Source of the DNA: Chara braunii
Lineage: Eukaryota; Streptophyta; Charophyceae; Charales; Characeae
NCBI GenBank assembly: GCA_003427395.1
Contig: BFEA01000549.1
Coordinates: 1,003,857-1,034,468, forward strand
DNA: 30,612 nucleotides
Reading direction: 5' to 3'
A program made the position numbers and the translations under genes. This document shows positions 1-8,480 of the stretch, in pieces (within the stretch, counting starts at the first letter, position 1; each line of letters opens with the position of its first letter). Below the pieces are notes generated by a model. The model saw only the letters and a list, made by a program, of their open reading frames with translations. It did not search any database and was not told the DNA's origin.

Positions 1-123
1 CTCTTTGTGCATTGTCAAGTTCATTGCTTAGTTGCTCTCTTCTCTTTGTGCATTGACAAGTTCATTGCTTAGTTGCTCTCTTCTCTTTGTGCATTATCAA
101 GTTCGTTGCTTAGTTGATCTCTT
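1..123. repeat. 41-bp tandem repeat, 3 copies
   Basis: Units start at 1, 42 and 83 with ctctttgtgcatt, and each contains caagttcattgcttagttgc. The array is cut by the window edge, so more copies probably lie to the left. It occupies the same position relative to the element C block as the 91-bp array does before copy 2. It shares the words caagttca and tagttgctc with that array. Confidence 0.85.
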
Positions 124-286
124 TCCCTATGAGTATGTGTTTTTCATTGGTCTAAGCGTCTCATTGCCATGTTATTCCATAAAATACTTATTCAAACTCT
201 CACTATGGGATGGGTGATCGACCTTTGGTGGTTGGTACGGGGAACTGTTTTGATTAGGAGTTCTTCTTTGTTGTCTCGAACTTTCT

Positions 287-302
287 GTCTCTCTCTCTCT
301 CT

Positions 303-359
<57 letters not shown>

Positions 360-374
360 CCCTTCTCTCTCCCT
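287..374. repeat. CT microsatellite
   Basis: Nearly pure CT/CCT tract of about 85 bp. It gives long Ser/Leu-rich (plus) and Arg/Glu-rich (minus) spurious open frames. A shorter CT tract lies at the corresponding place in copy 2 (about 18407-18437). Confidence 0.95.
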
Positions 375-1576
375 GCTTTTCCCTCCTCCCTCCTCTAGAC
401 CCTCTTTCGCCCCCTTTTGCAACCTCGCCTTCCCTCTCCCTCTCTCCCGTTCCCTCACTTGGGATATGACTAACCCTTCTCCCCTCACTTGGAAACAATG
501 CCAGGGTACGGACGGTAAAAGCAATCAGACTTCACTTGGTGGAGAAAGAAGGCAAGGGGAGGATAGCCGGTCCCTTGTGCCACCAAGGAGGCAAAAGAGA
601 AAGGACGTTTGAAAGAGTGGGAAAAAGGCGGAATCCGGAAGGGAACACAAGTTGAAAGTGAGGTCAGTTTGAGTCAACCATTTCCCCGACTGCATAACTA
701 TGATAAGAGGATGGGCTGATTGAACAACAAAGAGGGAACAAAACGGAGCCAAAGAGCATGGAAAGAATAGGCATGTGGGAAGGGCTATGTGTTGACCCCC
801 AACGGGGGACATTATATGGATCTTCTTGCTTGTGTGGGATTGTGCAGGTGAGTAATGGCTAGAAATGTCTTGAGCGGGATAAGGGCGAGAAGAACTGGGC
901 ACCAAGAGGGAAAGGGAAGAGGGACAAAGGGGCTATGGGACCCTTGACATAGAGCCAATTCATGAAAATGACTTTTTGCCACTTGAGACTTGGAAGTGTG
1001 ATTGAGAGTGCAATCGTACCAAGGAAAATGTGATGTTGTGCGTGCATGCATATGAGGACCCCGAAGAGACTAAGGGGCCTACTTCAATAAGGTGGGAAGC
1101 AAATTGTGAGATCCGACGGATGCGTAGAGGCGAGGGGAAGGACGGCGGGGGCGAGGGGAAGGACGGCCCCGCCGCGCCCCGATGACGCCATATAACCAAA
1201 ATGCTTAGGGAAATGGTGCGTGGCCTAAGGATGATGCTCAGCCTACGCACAAGAGAAGAGAAACGCTCAAAGAACCCCTGGACTGCCTGTGTATTGGAAG
1301 GAGCAATTGCATGAGAACACCCCAAAGAATCAAAAAAAAATCAGCGTTGCGGAAACGACCAGCGAGACTACCACCCGGCGTGAGGGTTGAACTACATCCC
1401 AAATGTCAAAGCTCTCTCGCGCGATGGCCCACCCCCATCCATCTCAAAGCACTAGGTGGGGGTGACCTTGGGACGAATGGCCCGCGCCCTGAGCATGAGT
1501 GTGGGCGGGCCGAGCCAACTGGGCCCCGCAGTGGGGTCGACTAAAGCTCGAAAGTCTACCGGGGTTTGGCCCTACA

Positions 1577-2447
1577 ACGTCTCACCTAGGAATCAAATTG
1601 TGCATGACATCTGGCCGACACCCCGAAGCCAACGGTTTGGCTGAGGAGATCAACCAGACTGTATTTCAACTTCTTCGCGCATTGATTATTCCGGACCAGG
1701 AGACATGGGATGAGGAGCTGTATTCTGTCAAGGGGTTGTACAACAACTTCGTCCATTCGGCCACCGCCATGACACCCAACAGGTTGCAGTACAGTTGGCA
1801 GATCCGTAATCCACTCTCCTACTTATTCCCTGAGCAGCCAGCTGGCTTAACACCCGGCAGGCCCGGCTTCAGAACTAAGTATGATCGCTTGCTCAAAGTT
1901 GCTATTGCAGCTATGACCAAGCGGCAGCATGCCATGATCCACCATGCGAACAAAAAGCGCCGACCATCGGAGATTCAGGTAGGAAGCTATGTCTGGGTGA
2001 AGATGTCTGAATTCTCAGAGGAGGAGGGAGTCTCACGCAAACTCCTCCCACTCTACTACGGGCCTTGGGAAGTTTTGGATGTAATTGGGGAAGATCACTT
2101 TGGCCCTTCGTACGTTGTAGACGTGCCAGCTCACCTGCGCACATATCCCGTGTCCCATGCATCTAAACTGTATCTCCACCGTGATGCCAAGACATTCGAT
2201 TACCGCGAAGATATGATCCCTCACGCAATCAAGGGCGGGCATGAGATAGATAGAATCAAACAGCATATAGGTAAGGGGGAGAAACAGACAGTACCAGGTT
2301 CATTTTATGTATCACCCGTTAGACGATCTGTACTGGATCTCCAAACAGGAACTGCTATGCAGCGCACCGCGCGTTGTTAAAGCCTACGAGCGACAAATCG
2401 TTAATAATGCCGCACCAAAGATCTCATCAAGGCTCACTACGACATAG
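1577..2447 (+). pseudogene. Ty3/Gypsy integrase C-terminal half plus chromodomain (element A), 5'-truncated and frameshifted
   Basis: The open frame 1499-2380 (293 codons) becomes integrase-like exactly at codon 27 (base 1577); the first 26 codons belong to the inserted element C LTR. Visible are SGRHPEANG followed by the catalytic Glu (about residue 49), the YNNFVHSATAMTP segment typical of Gypsy integrases, and a GPY/F-like module with VWVK (about 165) and YYGPWEVL (about 186-193). A VPAH..YPVSHASKL tail follows. At about 2298 the reading shifts to the third frame and continues as a chromodomain-like end with DDLYWISKQELL and VVKAYERQ, stopping at 2445-2447. The HHCC zinc region and both catalytic Asp residues are absent, so it cannot be an active integrase. 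Integrases of this type splice retrotransposon cDNA into the nuclear genome, and chromodomains bias targeting to marked chromatin. Codon order and motifs closely resemble the minus-strand element D, so both are probably chromoviruses. Confidence 0.85.
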
Positions 2448-2535
2448 TACTCCAGGAATCTCTTCGCCTTGCTCGCCTATGATGCGTTTGTCGAGGACTC
2501 AGAATGAGTTACTCGCTCGAAGGGACCTCGCTCTT

Positions 2536-2545
2536 GAGGGGGGGG
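2536..2545 (+). other. Polypurine tract of element A
   Basis: GAGGGGGGGG lies about 90 bp after the chromodomain stop and 3 bp before TGTGATAACCCG, a common plant Gypsy LTR start. This is the expected place for plus-strand DNA priming during reverse transcription. Confidence 0.75.
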
Positions 2546-2548
2546 TAG

Positions 2549-3761
2549 TGTGATAACCCGTCCAAACATGGATTGAAAATGAGTTTTGCTCATAGACTGA
2601 ATGCCCTACTGAGTTCCCGCCTGCTAAGTCTGTGTGTGTGTGCTTGCTGGACTGCATGTCTGTCTGAGTGCTGGTTGGCTTGCGTGCGTGTGACTGTGCC
2701 TGTCTGAGTGCTGGTTGGTATGAGTGTGTGTGTGTGGCCGCCAGGGCACTTGTTCATTCGTTGGGCCCTCAGGGCCGGTACTTACCTGTGGCCGTGGCTT
2801 TGAAGGGTTGCAGCGGGGGAAAAGCACTAAAGTAGCGGGTAGGCCGGTACCGCACCCGGCAGGGGGTAAATATGCAGGTACCGGAGGCCGCGCAGAAGAA
2901 GACAAAAGTGGCATTTTTAGAGGCCGGTAGTGTAGGCTAGGTCTAGCGAGTACCAGTCTGAGTCTAGGGCCTGTAGGGGCAATATCAGAGTCTGCAATGA
3001 TGTTTCCCTCCAAAAGAGGAGAAGGTACCGGTTGCTTGGGAAGGCCAGCGGCCTGGAAGTCACCACCCAAGAGGCAAAGCAGGCCACTATATCTTCAGGC
3101 CGGGCGGAAGACCCGGCCTCTTTTTCGGTGTGCAAGTTTGGCAACACACTGGTGGAGCGCTGGCTGGAGCAGCGCTAAGCTGGAGCAGCGCTGCTAGGGA
3201 GGAAGGTAAAGGACACGAGGGAGGAAGAAGGAGGAAGAAGGGAGGAAGGGGGAGGAGCGCCAGGGGTACTTACCTGGCTATGGTGGCAGCCATCTTCATC
3301 ACCTTGGTGGGCGCTGCAGCAAGGAGTCCCCACCAAGGGGCGCCAGGGGAGAGCCACACCAAGAAGCTTCAAGGCAGGGTTGGGCATGGCGGCCTGAGCT
3401 AGAGCAGCCATAGCTGCTTTGGGTTGTCCTTTGGGCATCTGGGCAAGGCCTAGTAGTCCGCCATAGCCTCGGCTCATGAGAGTGAAGAGTGGGAGAGGCG
3501 GCCATGGCTATGGTGGACCTTGAGTGATACCTGCAGTAGAAGAGGGACTCGGACATTGATTCTGGACCAGTCATTCAACATTGTATTACTACTTCTTGTA
3601 TGAATAAGAGAAGAGGGAGATAAGGAGGAGGAGGTTGTTGGGCGAAGAAGAAGAGCCTTGTCATTGTCTTTGCTGGTACATCTTCTTCTTCTTCTTTCTT
3701 ACTTCTTCTTCTTCTAATAATCCTCTCTCCCTCCTCTCAAGTTCATTCATTTCTTTCTGCA
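2549..3761 (+). mobile_element. 3' LTR of element A (about 1.2 kb)
   Basis: The block starts TGTGATAACC directly after the PPT. It is proposed to end in TTTCTTTCTGCA at 3761, because the next bases open the RNase H-like end of a different element. It has the TG..CA ends of an LTR. It is GT-rich at 2631-2735, purine-rich at about 3195-3260, and has a possible polyadenylation word (gaataaga, about 3602) before a CTT-rich tail. ACTTACCTG occurs at 2780 and 3268. A 10-bp perfect inverted repeat lies at 3302-3338. The right boundary is inferred from the coding junction; the 5' LTR needed to prove it is outside the window. Confidence 0.6.
3302..3338. repeat. Inverted repeat, 10-bp arms, 17-nt loop
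   Basis: CCTTGGTGGG (3302-3311) pairs perfectly with CCCACCAAGG (3329-3338). The site lies inside the element A LTR. Confidence 0.8.
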
Positions 3762-5488
3762 ATTGGATGGCATTGTACTTTCCGGTGGAGGTGTATCTCG
3801 AAATTGGCCAGGGTCATAACAGCATAGCCGGTCTTAGGAATAGGGCCAATGGCCTGAGCAGGGTTTGCATTACACCAGAGGGAGTAGAGGATGAGGAGCC
3901 CATCGATGCGTTCCTAGACAACGAGATGGTAGAGCCTGCCTGCACATCCGGGGAACTGTTGATTAAGACATTGGAGAAAGGGTCTCCCGCAGTAGTAGCA
4001 GAACTCAGGGAAGGAGCAGTCACAAGAACCGGCCGTAAGGAGGAGAAGAACTCATGGGGTGACATTGTGGGGCCTCAGGAAGAGCTGATGGCAATGGTCG
4101 TAGAAGGCGGACGAGAAGCAGTCGTGAGTTTGGTTGAGTCAAGGGAACAGAAGCGGCAGAAGTACTTAGTAAACCAAGTACAAAATGGACGGGAGGATCA
4201 CCGGGATGAGGAGTTTTTCCTCATTCGCACATACGACGGGATCTTCAAAGAAATCGGCTTATTGCTAGTAGGAAACAAGGAGGCTAAAGGGGTCAACCTC
4301 AAGGCCAGAGAAAAAGCCGATAAGTATGTATTGAAGAATGGGCATCTATTCAGGAAGGAGGAAGGCCTAATGCCTAGAAGGGTTGTGTGCAGGCGATCCA
4401 GGCAGGTAGACATAATTCAGGCAATGCATGATGGATTGGCAGGAGGACATCGCTCCTCGAAGGGGACGTTGGCAGAAATAACGCCACTATTTCTGGCGAG
4501 GAATGGGGAGCATGGTTGCCACATATTGCCAGACCTGTTTGATCTGTCAACAGCGGAGTACGATTCAGGTTTTTGAACCTTTGAGACTCACGCACGTGCT
4601 AGGACCAGGACACCTGGTTCATCTCGATCTCGTGGCCATGCCTGTATCCACGAGAGGATGCCGCTACATACTTTACGCCAGAGATAACCTTAGTGGGTTT
4701 GTGGAAGCAGTAGCCCTTAAGAAGAAAACCGGATTGGCAGTGGCAGACTTGATCGAGGACTTCCATCTCAGTTCGTAAATCAGGTCGTGTTGAGTACATG
4801 CAAAAGACTTTGGGTGCCCATTAAGCTACTTGAGCTATACCACCTAGAGGCTAATGTGCCCGTGGAGAGAGGGCATTGGACGCTAAAGAACACAATCACG
4901 AAGTTAGCAGCTGATGATCTTGGGAACTGGCCTAAGTATCTCAAGCAGGCCGTTTTTGCAAAGAACGCAACTCCAAAAAGGACTACAGGATGTATCCCAA
5001 CCGAGTTATGGTATGGGAGGGAAATTGACTTCCTAGTGGAAGCCCTAGTACCGACTTGGAATAGGCTGGATGATACCCCGCGTTTGACGACGAAATAACT
5101 AATCGAGGCTAGATGTCAGCAGATTGTTCAAAATGAGGCAATGGAAGAAATAGTGAGCAGAGTTTTGGATAGCAGGATGAAAGACAAGGCAAGGTGGGAT
5201 CAACTGAAGAACATCAGGAAAGGACCACTGCAGGTGGGGGAAATGGTCCTAGTCAAGAATTCGGCACTAGAGAGCACTTGGTCGGGACAACTGGGAAGAA
5301 GGTCCAAGCGCCCCTACCGGGTCGCCAAGAGGCTGGGGGTGAACACGTTTGAATTGGAAGATTTGGATGGGACCACAGTGAAAGGGCCATTTCGAGGACA
5401 ACGGCTGGTCAGATTTCTAAGTCGAGATCCAGTGAAACAGTGGTCGCAAGAGGCTCAGGACGAGGGAACGGGGGAACAGGCCAGCTAA
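3762..5488 (+). pseudogene. Ty3/Gypsy pol fragment (element B): RNase H end and integrase, broken
   Basis: A second, different Gypsy lineage. From 3764 the frame reads WMAL... and then IAGLRNRANGLSR, the RNase H C-terminus with Asn where the usual catalytic Asp (DxLSR) sits. An integrase zinc domain follows: HDGLAGGH, then after a frameshift near 4475, YCQTCLICQQ. The core has LVHLDLVAMP (first Asp) and DNLSGFVEAVALKKKTG. At about 4763-4772 the frame changes and the stretch that should hold the second catalytic Asp is missing. It resumes as FVNQVV...YHLEANVPVERGH with the catalytic Glu. A TAA at 5096-5098 interrupts an otherwise continuous frame (4772-5488). The GPY/F-like module (GRRSKRPYRVAK, then GPFRGQRLVRF) ends the protein. 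No chromodomain is seen. The reverse transcriptase part is absent, presumably displaced to the left by the element A insertion. Non-functional relic. Confidence 0.87.
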
Positions 5489-5518
5489 GGCACCAACAGA
5501 GATCTTACCTATGATGTG

Positions 5519-5537
5519 TTTTTTTTTGGGGGGGGGA
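5519..5537 (+). other. T9-G9 tract, candidate U-box plus polypurine tract of element B
   Basis: Nine T then nine G, then ATGG, 30 bp after the element B integrase stop. A T-run preceding a G-rich PPT is typical upstream of a 3' LTR; the LTR would then begin with TGG at 5538. No second LTR copy is available in the window to test this. Confidence 0.45.
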
Positions 5538-5590
5538 TGGATTTTGATTGTGCTTATAAAGGCGCGGATTGCATGGGTTGAGTGGCGCGG

Positions 5591-5790
5591 CTGGGGCATT
5601 GTGCCATAGTTTCTGTGAGGGATGATATTGGGATGGATGCTTGGGGCATTGTACCATAGTTTTTGTGAGGGATGGCATTGGAACGAGTGTTTGGGGCATT
5701 GTACCATAGTTTTTGTGAGGGATGGTATCGGGATGGTCATCGGGGGCACTGTATCATAATTCTTGAGAGGGACGGATGGATTTCGAGTGG
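5591..5790. repeat. 50-bp tandem repeat, 4 copies
   Basis: ggggcattgtaccatag recurs at exact 50-bp steps (blocks starting 5591, 5641, 5691, 5741). The last copy is the most diverged. Noncoding; in any frame it yields only repetitive peptides. Confidence 0.9.
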
Positions 5791-5994
5791 GAAATGCGGA
5801 AGGATTCATAACGTGATTGTGCACGAAGGGGAACTGGGGCAAGGGGTGCATCTTTGGAAATTTGGGGAACGCTGCCATTATAAGGAAACGGGGTTTTGCT
5901 TTTGCTACTGCCTAAACAGGGCTCCGCATTGGGAATATGGACTTGGGCTTCCGTTTCCTTGTGATGACAGGCACATGAGAACTTTAAAGAGAAG

Positions 5995-7081
5995 ATGAAA
6001 CTCAATAATGAGAATGATATCAACCGTGTGAACACGTCTTTCGAGGATGAATGGCAGAGGCCTGAGAGGCCACGAGACAGACAAAGACCAGTATTGTTTA
6101 TTGGGCCACAGCCAAGACGGATGCTAGGGAGGAGGAAAAGAAAGTTGTTGGCCAGCAAGCCGTCGCCCCTTAAGGAAGGCCAGAAATTGCAACCCTTGTT
6201 CGAAGAAGAAAGGGAGGAGCAAGGAGCGGAGGAAAGAAGGGAAGAAGAGAGACAAACTATGTGTGGCAGTGGTGAGAAAGGGGGCGAAGAGAGACAAAGT
6301 GTGCATGACAGTTGTGGGGGTAGGGATGAAGGAAGATAAAGTGTGCAGGGCAGTTGTGAGAGAAGTAATGAGGAAAGGAAAAATGTGCATGACAATGCTG
6401 AAGGAAGGGACGAAGAGAGGCAAAATGTGCAAGACAGTGGAGAAAGAAGGGGTGAAGAAAGAGAAAGCATGCATCACAGTTAGGAGAGAAGGGAGGAGCA
6501 AGGACAGAATATGCACGACGATTGTGAAAGAAGTGAGGAAGCCGAGCAAAGCAGGCAGGACAATTGTTTAGAGGGGGTATACGGGTTTTTGGGAAGGATC
6601 GAAAGGAGGATGGATATCCCTTACAACTTGAATCCTGAAAACTCTATAGGTGAGTTCAGCCCCGTACAGGAGGACGAGAATGAGGGTGAAGATGAGGTGC
6701 AGGAGGTCGTTGCAATTAGCAGTGGGGATGAGATGGACGAAATCACAAGGCCTAGAGAAGAGGGGCATCCTTCGACAAGTGGCCCAAAGGAAGGACCCTC
6801 CAAGTGGGAGGAAGAGTTCGGGCCAACGCCCAGCCATTGGTTCGAACAACGGATTATTGTGATTAAGCATAACTGGATCATCAAGACCAGGCAACTGATG
6901 AAAGTCGGAGTAGCGGCTACACCCCTGGAGCCTGGACTTTTACAGTGAGGAGGAACTCCAAGAGATCACGAGGAGAAAGAGAGAGATCTTAGCCTCCGGC
7001 CTGGGAGCCCCGAGACCAGTAGAAAGGGATTTTGAGCAAGCGCCTAAGCGGCAAAGGACCAATGACAATAGAAGAGACTAG
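5995..7081 (+). pseudogene. Decayed hydrophilic ORF with 14-residue repeats and acidic C-terminal part, unknown function
   Basis: One reading frame runs from an ATG at 5995 to 6948 with only two internal stops (TAA 6337-6339, TAG 6481-6483). It then appears to continue in the second frame from about 6935 to a TAG at 7079-7081. Visible order: a basic N-terminal part (RRMLGRRKRK), about seven 14-residue repeats of the type ERQNVHDSCERRDE (6259-6552, a 42-bp minisatellite), then an acidic segment (EDENEGEDEVQE, SSGDEMDE). A Pro/Ser-rich stretch follows, then PSHWFEQRIIVIKHNW and a final basic APKRQR resembling a nuclear localisation signal. The TAA replaces the Gln (CAA) of neighbouring repeats by one C-to-T change. 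A second frame (6263-6571) is also open through the array because 42 is a multiple of 3. No membrane segment is seen, so it is not envelope-like. I do not recognise the family. It lies after an integrase, as extra retroelement ORFs do, or within an LTR. Confidence 0.5.
6259..6552. repeat. 42-bp tandem repeat, about 7 copies
   Basis: The word gtgcatgaca and variants recur at 6301, 6343, 6384, 6427, 6469 and 6511, a 42-bp step. It is purine-rich on the plus strand and keeps reading frame, encoding the 14-residue repeat described for the surrounding ORF. Confidence 0.88.
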
Positions 7082-7565
7082 GCATAGCGTGCATTTTGAC
7101 AAAAATTGTGTTTGCAATTTGAGAGGGGAAAACTTGGCTAGTATGAATAAGGTTGACTGATGCTAAGCAGGACAAGGACTAGTCGAGATTTAGCTTGGAT
7201 ACAAGAAACCACTAATGAGCTACTTTTCATAAGAGCTACCTTGGAAAGGGTCCCGCGCAAGATGCGCTGGCAAGAGACATGGGTATGAAACTAGTTGGGA
7301 TGAGTGGGTTGTGAACTTTGAAAAAGACAAAGACTGTATTTTGAATATGAATCCGTTGATTGAGCAAGAGAAAACATTGAGTGTCAGTTGAGTACAAGAG
7401 AGGCTAGGGAACCTATGGGTAGAGCGACACGAGGATGTTTTCCCTAGGAGCCTAATCCAACCACGTCAGAGTCATGTCGCAAGAGACGAAATTGTGTTCA
7501 GTAAGCAAAAGTGAAAAGGATAAGAGGGCCCCACGTTCTGAGATATGGTTGAACAATCGGGTGGA
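7082..7565. other. No gene seen
   Basis: AG-rich unique sequence with no long frame on either strand and no recognised motif. A purine run gagaggggaaaa (about 7120-7131) could be a decayed PPT, but no LTR start follows convincingly. Confidence 0.5.
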
Positions 7566-7656
7566 CTAGCGCTGCCGGAGGAAGAAAGCCTCTTCCTGAG
7601 CGCTAGACACTTGGACTAGCGCTGCCGGTGGAAGAAAGCCTCTACCTGAGCGCTAG
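7566..7656. repeat. Two tandem 50-bp units, each a compound hairpin
   Basis: In each unit CTAGCGCT (7566, 7616) pairs with AGCGCTAG (7599, 7649). In the first unit a second nested pair, AGGAAGA with TCTTCCT, extends the stem. The second unit keeps the outer arms with two inner substitutions. The outer arms are identical in both copies. Confidence 0.85.
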
Positions 7657-7820
7657 ACACTAAGTCGGGTGTATGCATGAGCATATTGGAACCAGCAAGT
7701 TGCATTGAGAAAAGGATGGAAGATACGGCACGCTGAAAATTAAAAAGATGACCACCTTCTAACCCCCCTTAGTAAAAGATGGGATCCGTGTCCTCGAGGC
7801 CCACCCCCTCGGGCGCTAGC

Positions 7821-7985
7821 CTTGAGAATGAAAAGGAATGGCCCTAGCCAGGCTGTTCGACTTGAGAATGGAAAGGAATGACCCGAACCAGGCTGTTCGA
7901 CTTGAGAATGGAAAAGAATGGCACTAACCAGGCTGTTCGACTTGAGAATGGAAAGAAAAACCCTAACCAGGTTGTTCGACTTGAA
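7821..7985. repeat. 40-bp tandem repeat, about 4 copies
   Basis: cttgagaatg recurs at 7821, 7861, 7901 and 7941, and again as cttgaaatag at 7980. Each unit also has ccaggctgttcga. Noncoding. Confidence 0.9.
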
Positions 7986-8100
7986 ATAGCAAAAATGGCC
8001 CTTGAAAACGGTCATGTTTTTAAAATGGGCACTGGGGTCCCCTTGCATGACTGCTTGAGAAAGGCTGATTGAGAATGAGCTGGAATGAGTAATGTGAAAG

Positions 8101-8480
8101 AAAAAGGCCGGTGTGACGGTCATTGAAATAGCCAAGAGAAAGAGATGGATGTAAACGGAAGAGGCCGATGGGACGATCATTGAAATAACCTTGAAAAAAG
8201 GGATTGGAAGAGAAGGATCAAGAAGGAAAAGGGCGTTGGGACGGTCGCAAAAAACAACCTCGAGAGAGGAAATGGGAAGGACGTGGACTGCAAAGACCGT
8301 TGGGACGGTCATGAGAAATGACTGTTGAAAAAAATGAAGATTGAGAATTGAGGATGGGCCGATGGGTCGGCCATGCGAAGCGGCCCTATTGAAAAGAGAC
8401 CGCCGGGTCAGTCATAAGAAATGGCCTTATTGAAAAGAGGTTGTCGGATCAGCCATGAGAATCAGCCTTGAGAAAGAGTT
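8101..8480. repeat. Degenerate tandem repeat, unit about 40-67 bp
   Basis: Variants of gacggtcat (g/a changes) recur at about 8116, 8173, 8240, 8303, 8365, 8406 and 8449, each followed by aat/gaaat-type words. Spacing shortens toward the right. Much more diverged than the neighbouring 40-bp array. Confidence 0.6.

Larger units (their letters stand above)
1..1576 (+). mobile_element. LTR-like repeat, copy 1 (element C), 5' end outside window
   Basis: Noncoding block whose 440-1576 part aligns by eye, in the same orientation, with about 18400-19629 (offset about 18.05-18.09 kb). Shared landmarks include the cacttggtggagaaag segment, the paired ctgacccc/gggga motif, a CAGGTGAGT splice-donor-like site (845-853), a segment beginning ggaaatggtgcgtggcct, and the final CCCTACA. 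The right end at 1576 is sharp: the next base starts recognisable integrase coding sequence, while copy 2 continues into unrelated DNA. This is how an LTR 3' terminus ending in CA behaves. It could be a solo LTR or the 3' LTR of a longer element extending left of the window. No PBS, PPT or 5' end is visible, so the LTR assignment is inference. Confidence 0.55.

Noticed and set aside
172-612. Ser/Leu-rich and Arg/Glu-rich frames at the window start
   Set aside because: They are translations of the CT microsatellite.
3268-3340. U1 snRNA gene or pseudogene (ACTTACCTGG matches the U1 5' end)
   Set aside because: Only the first 10 bases match; the following sequence shows no U1 stem-loops or Sm site.
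5754-6470. Minus-strand Ser/Leu-rich frame of 238 codons
   Set aside because: It is the complement of the purine-rich 42-bp repeat. Composition and repeat phase explain the lack of stops, and the plus strand has the better continuous frame.
5995-7081. Envelope-like third ORF of a retrovirus-type element
   Set aside because: No signal peptide or membrane-spanning segment is visible; the product is strongly hydrophilic.
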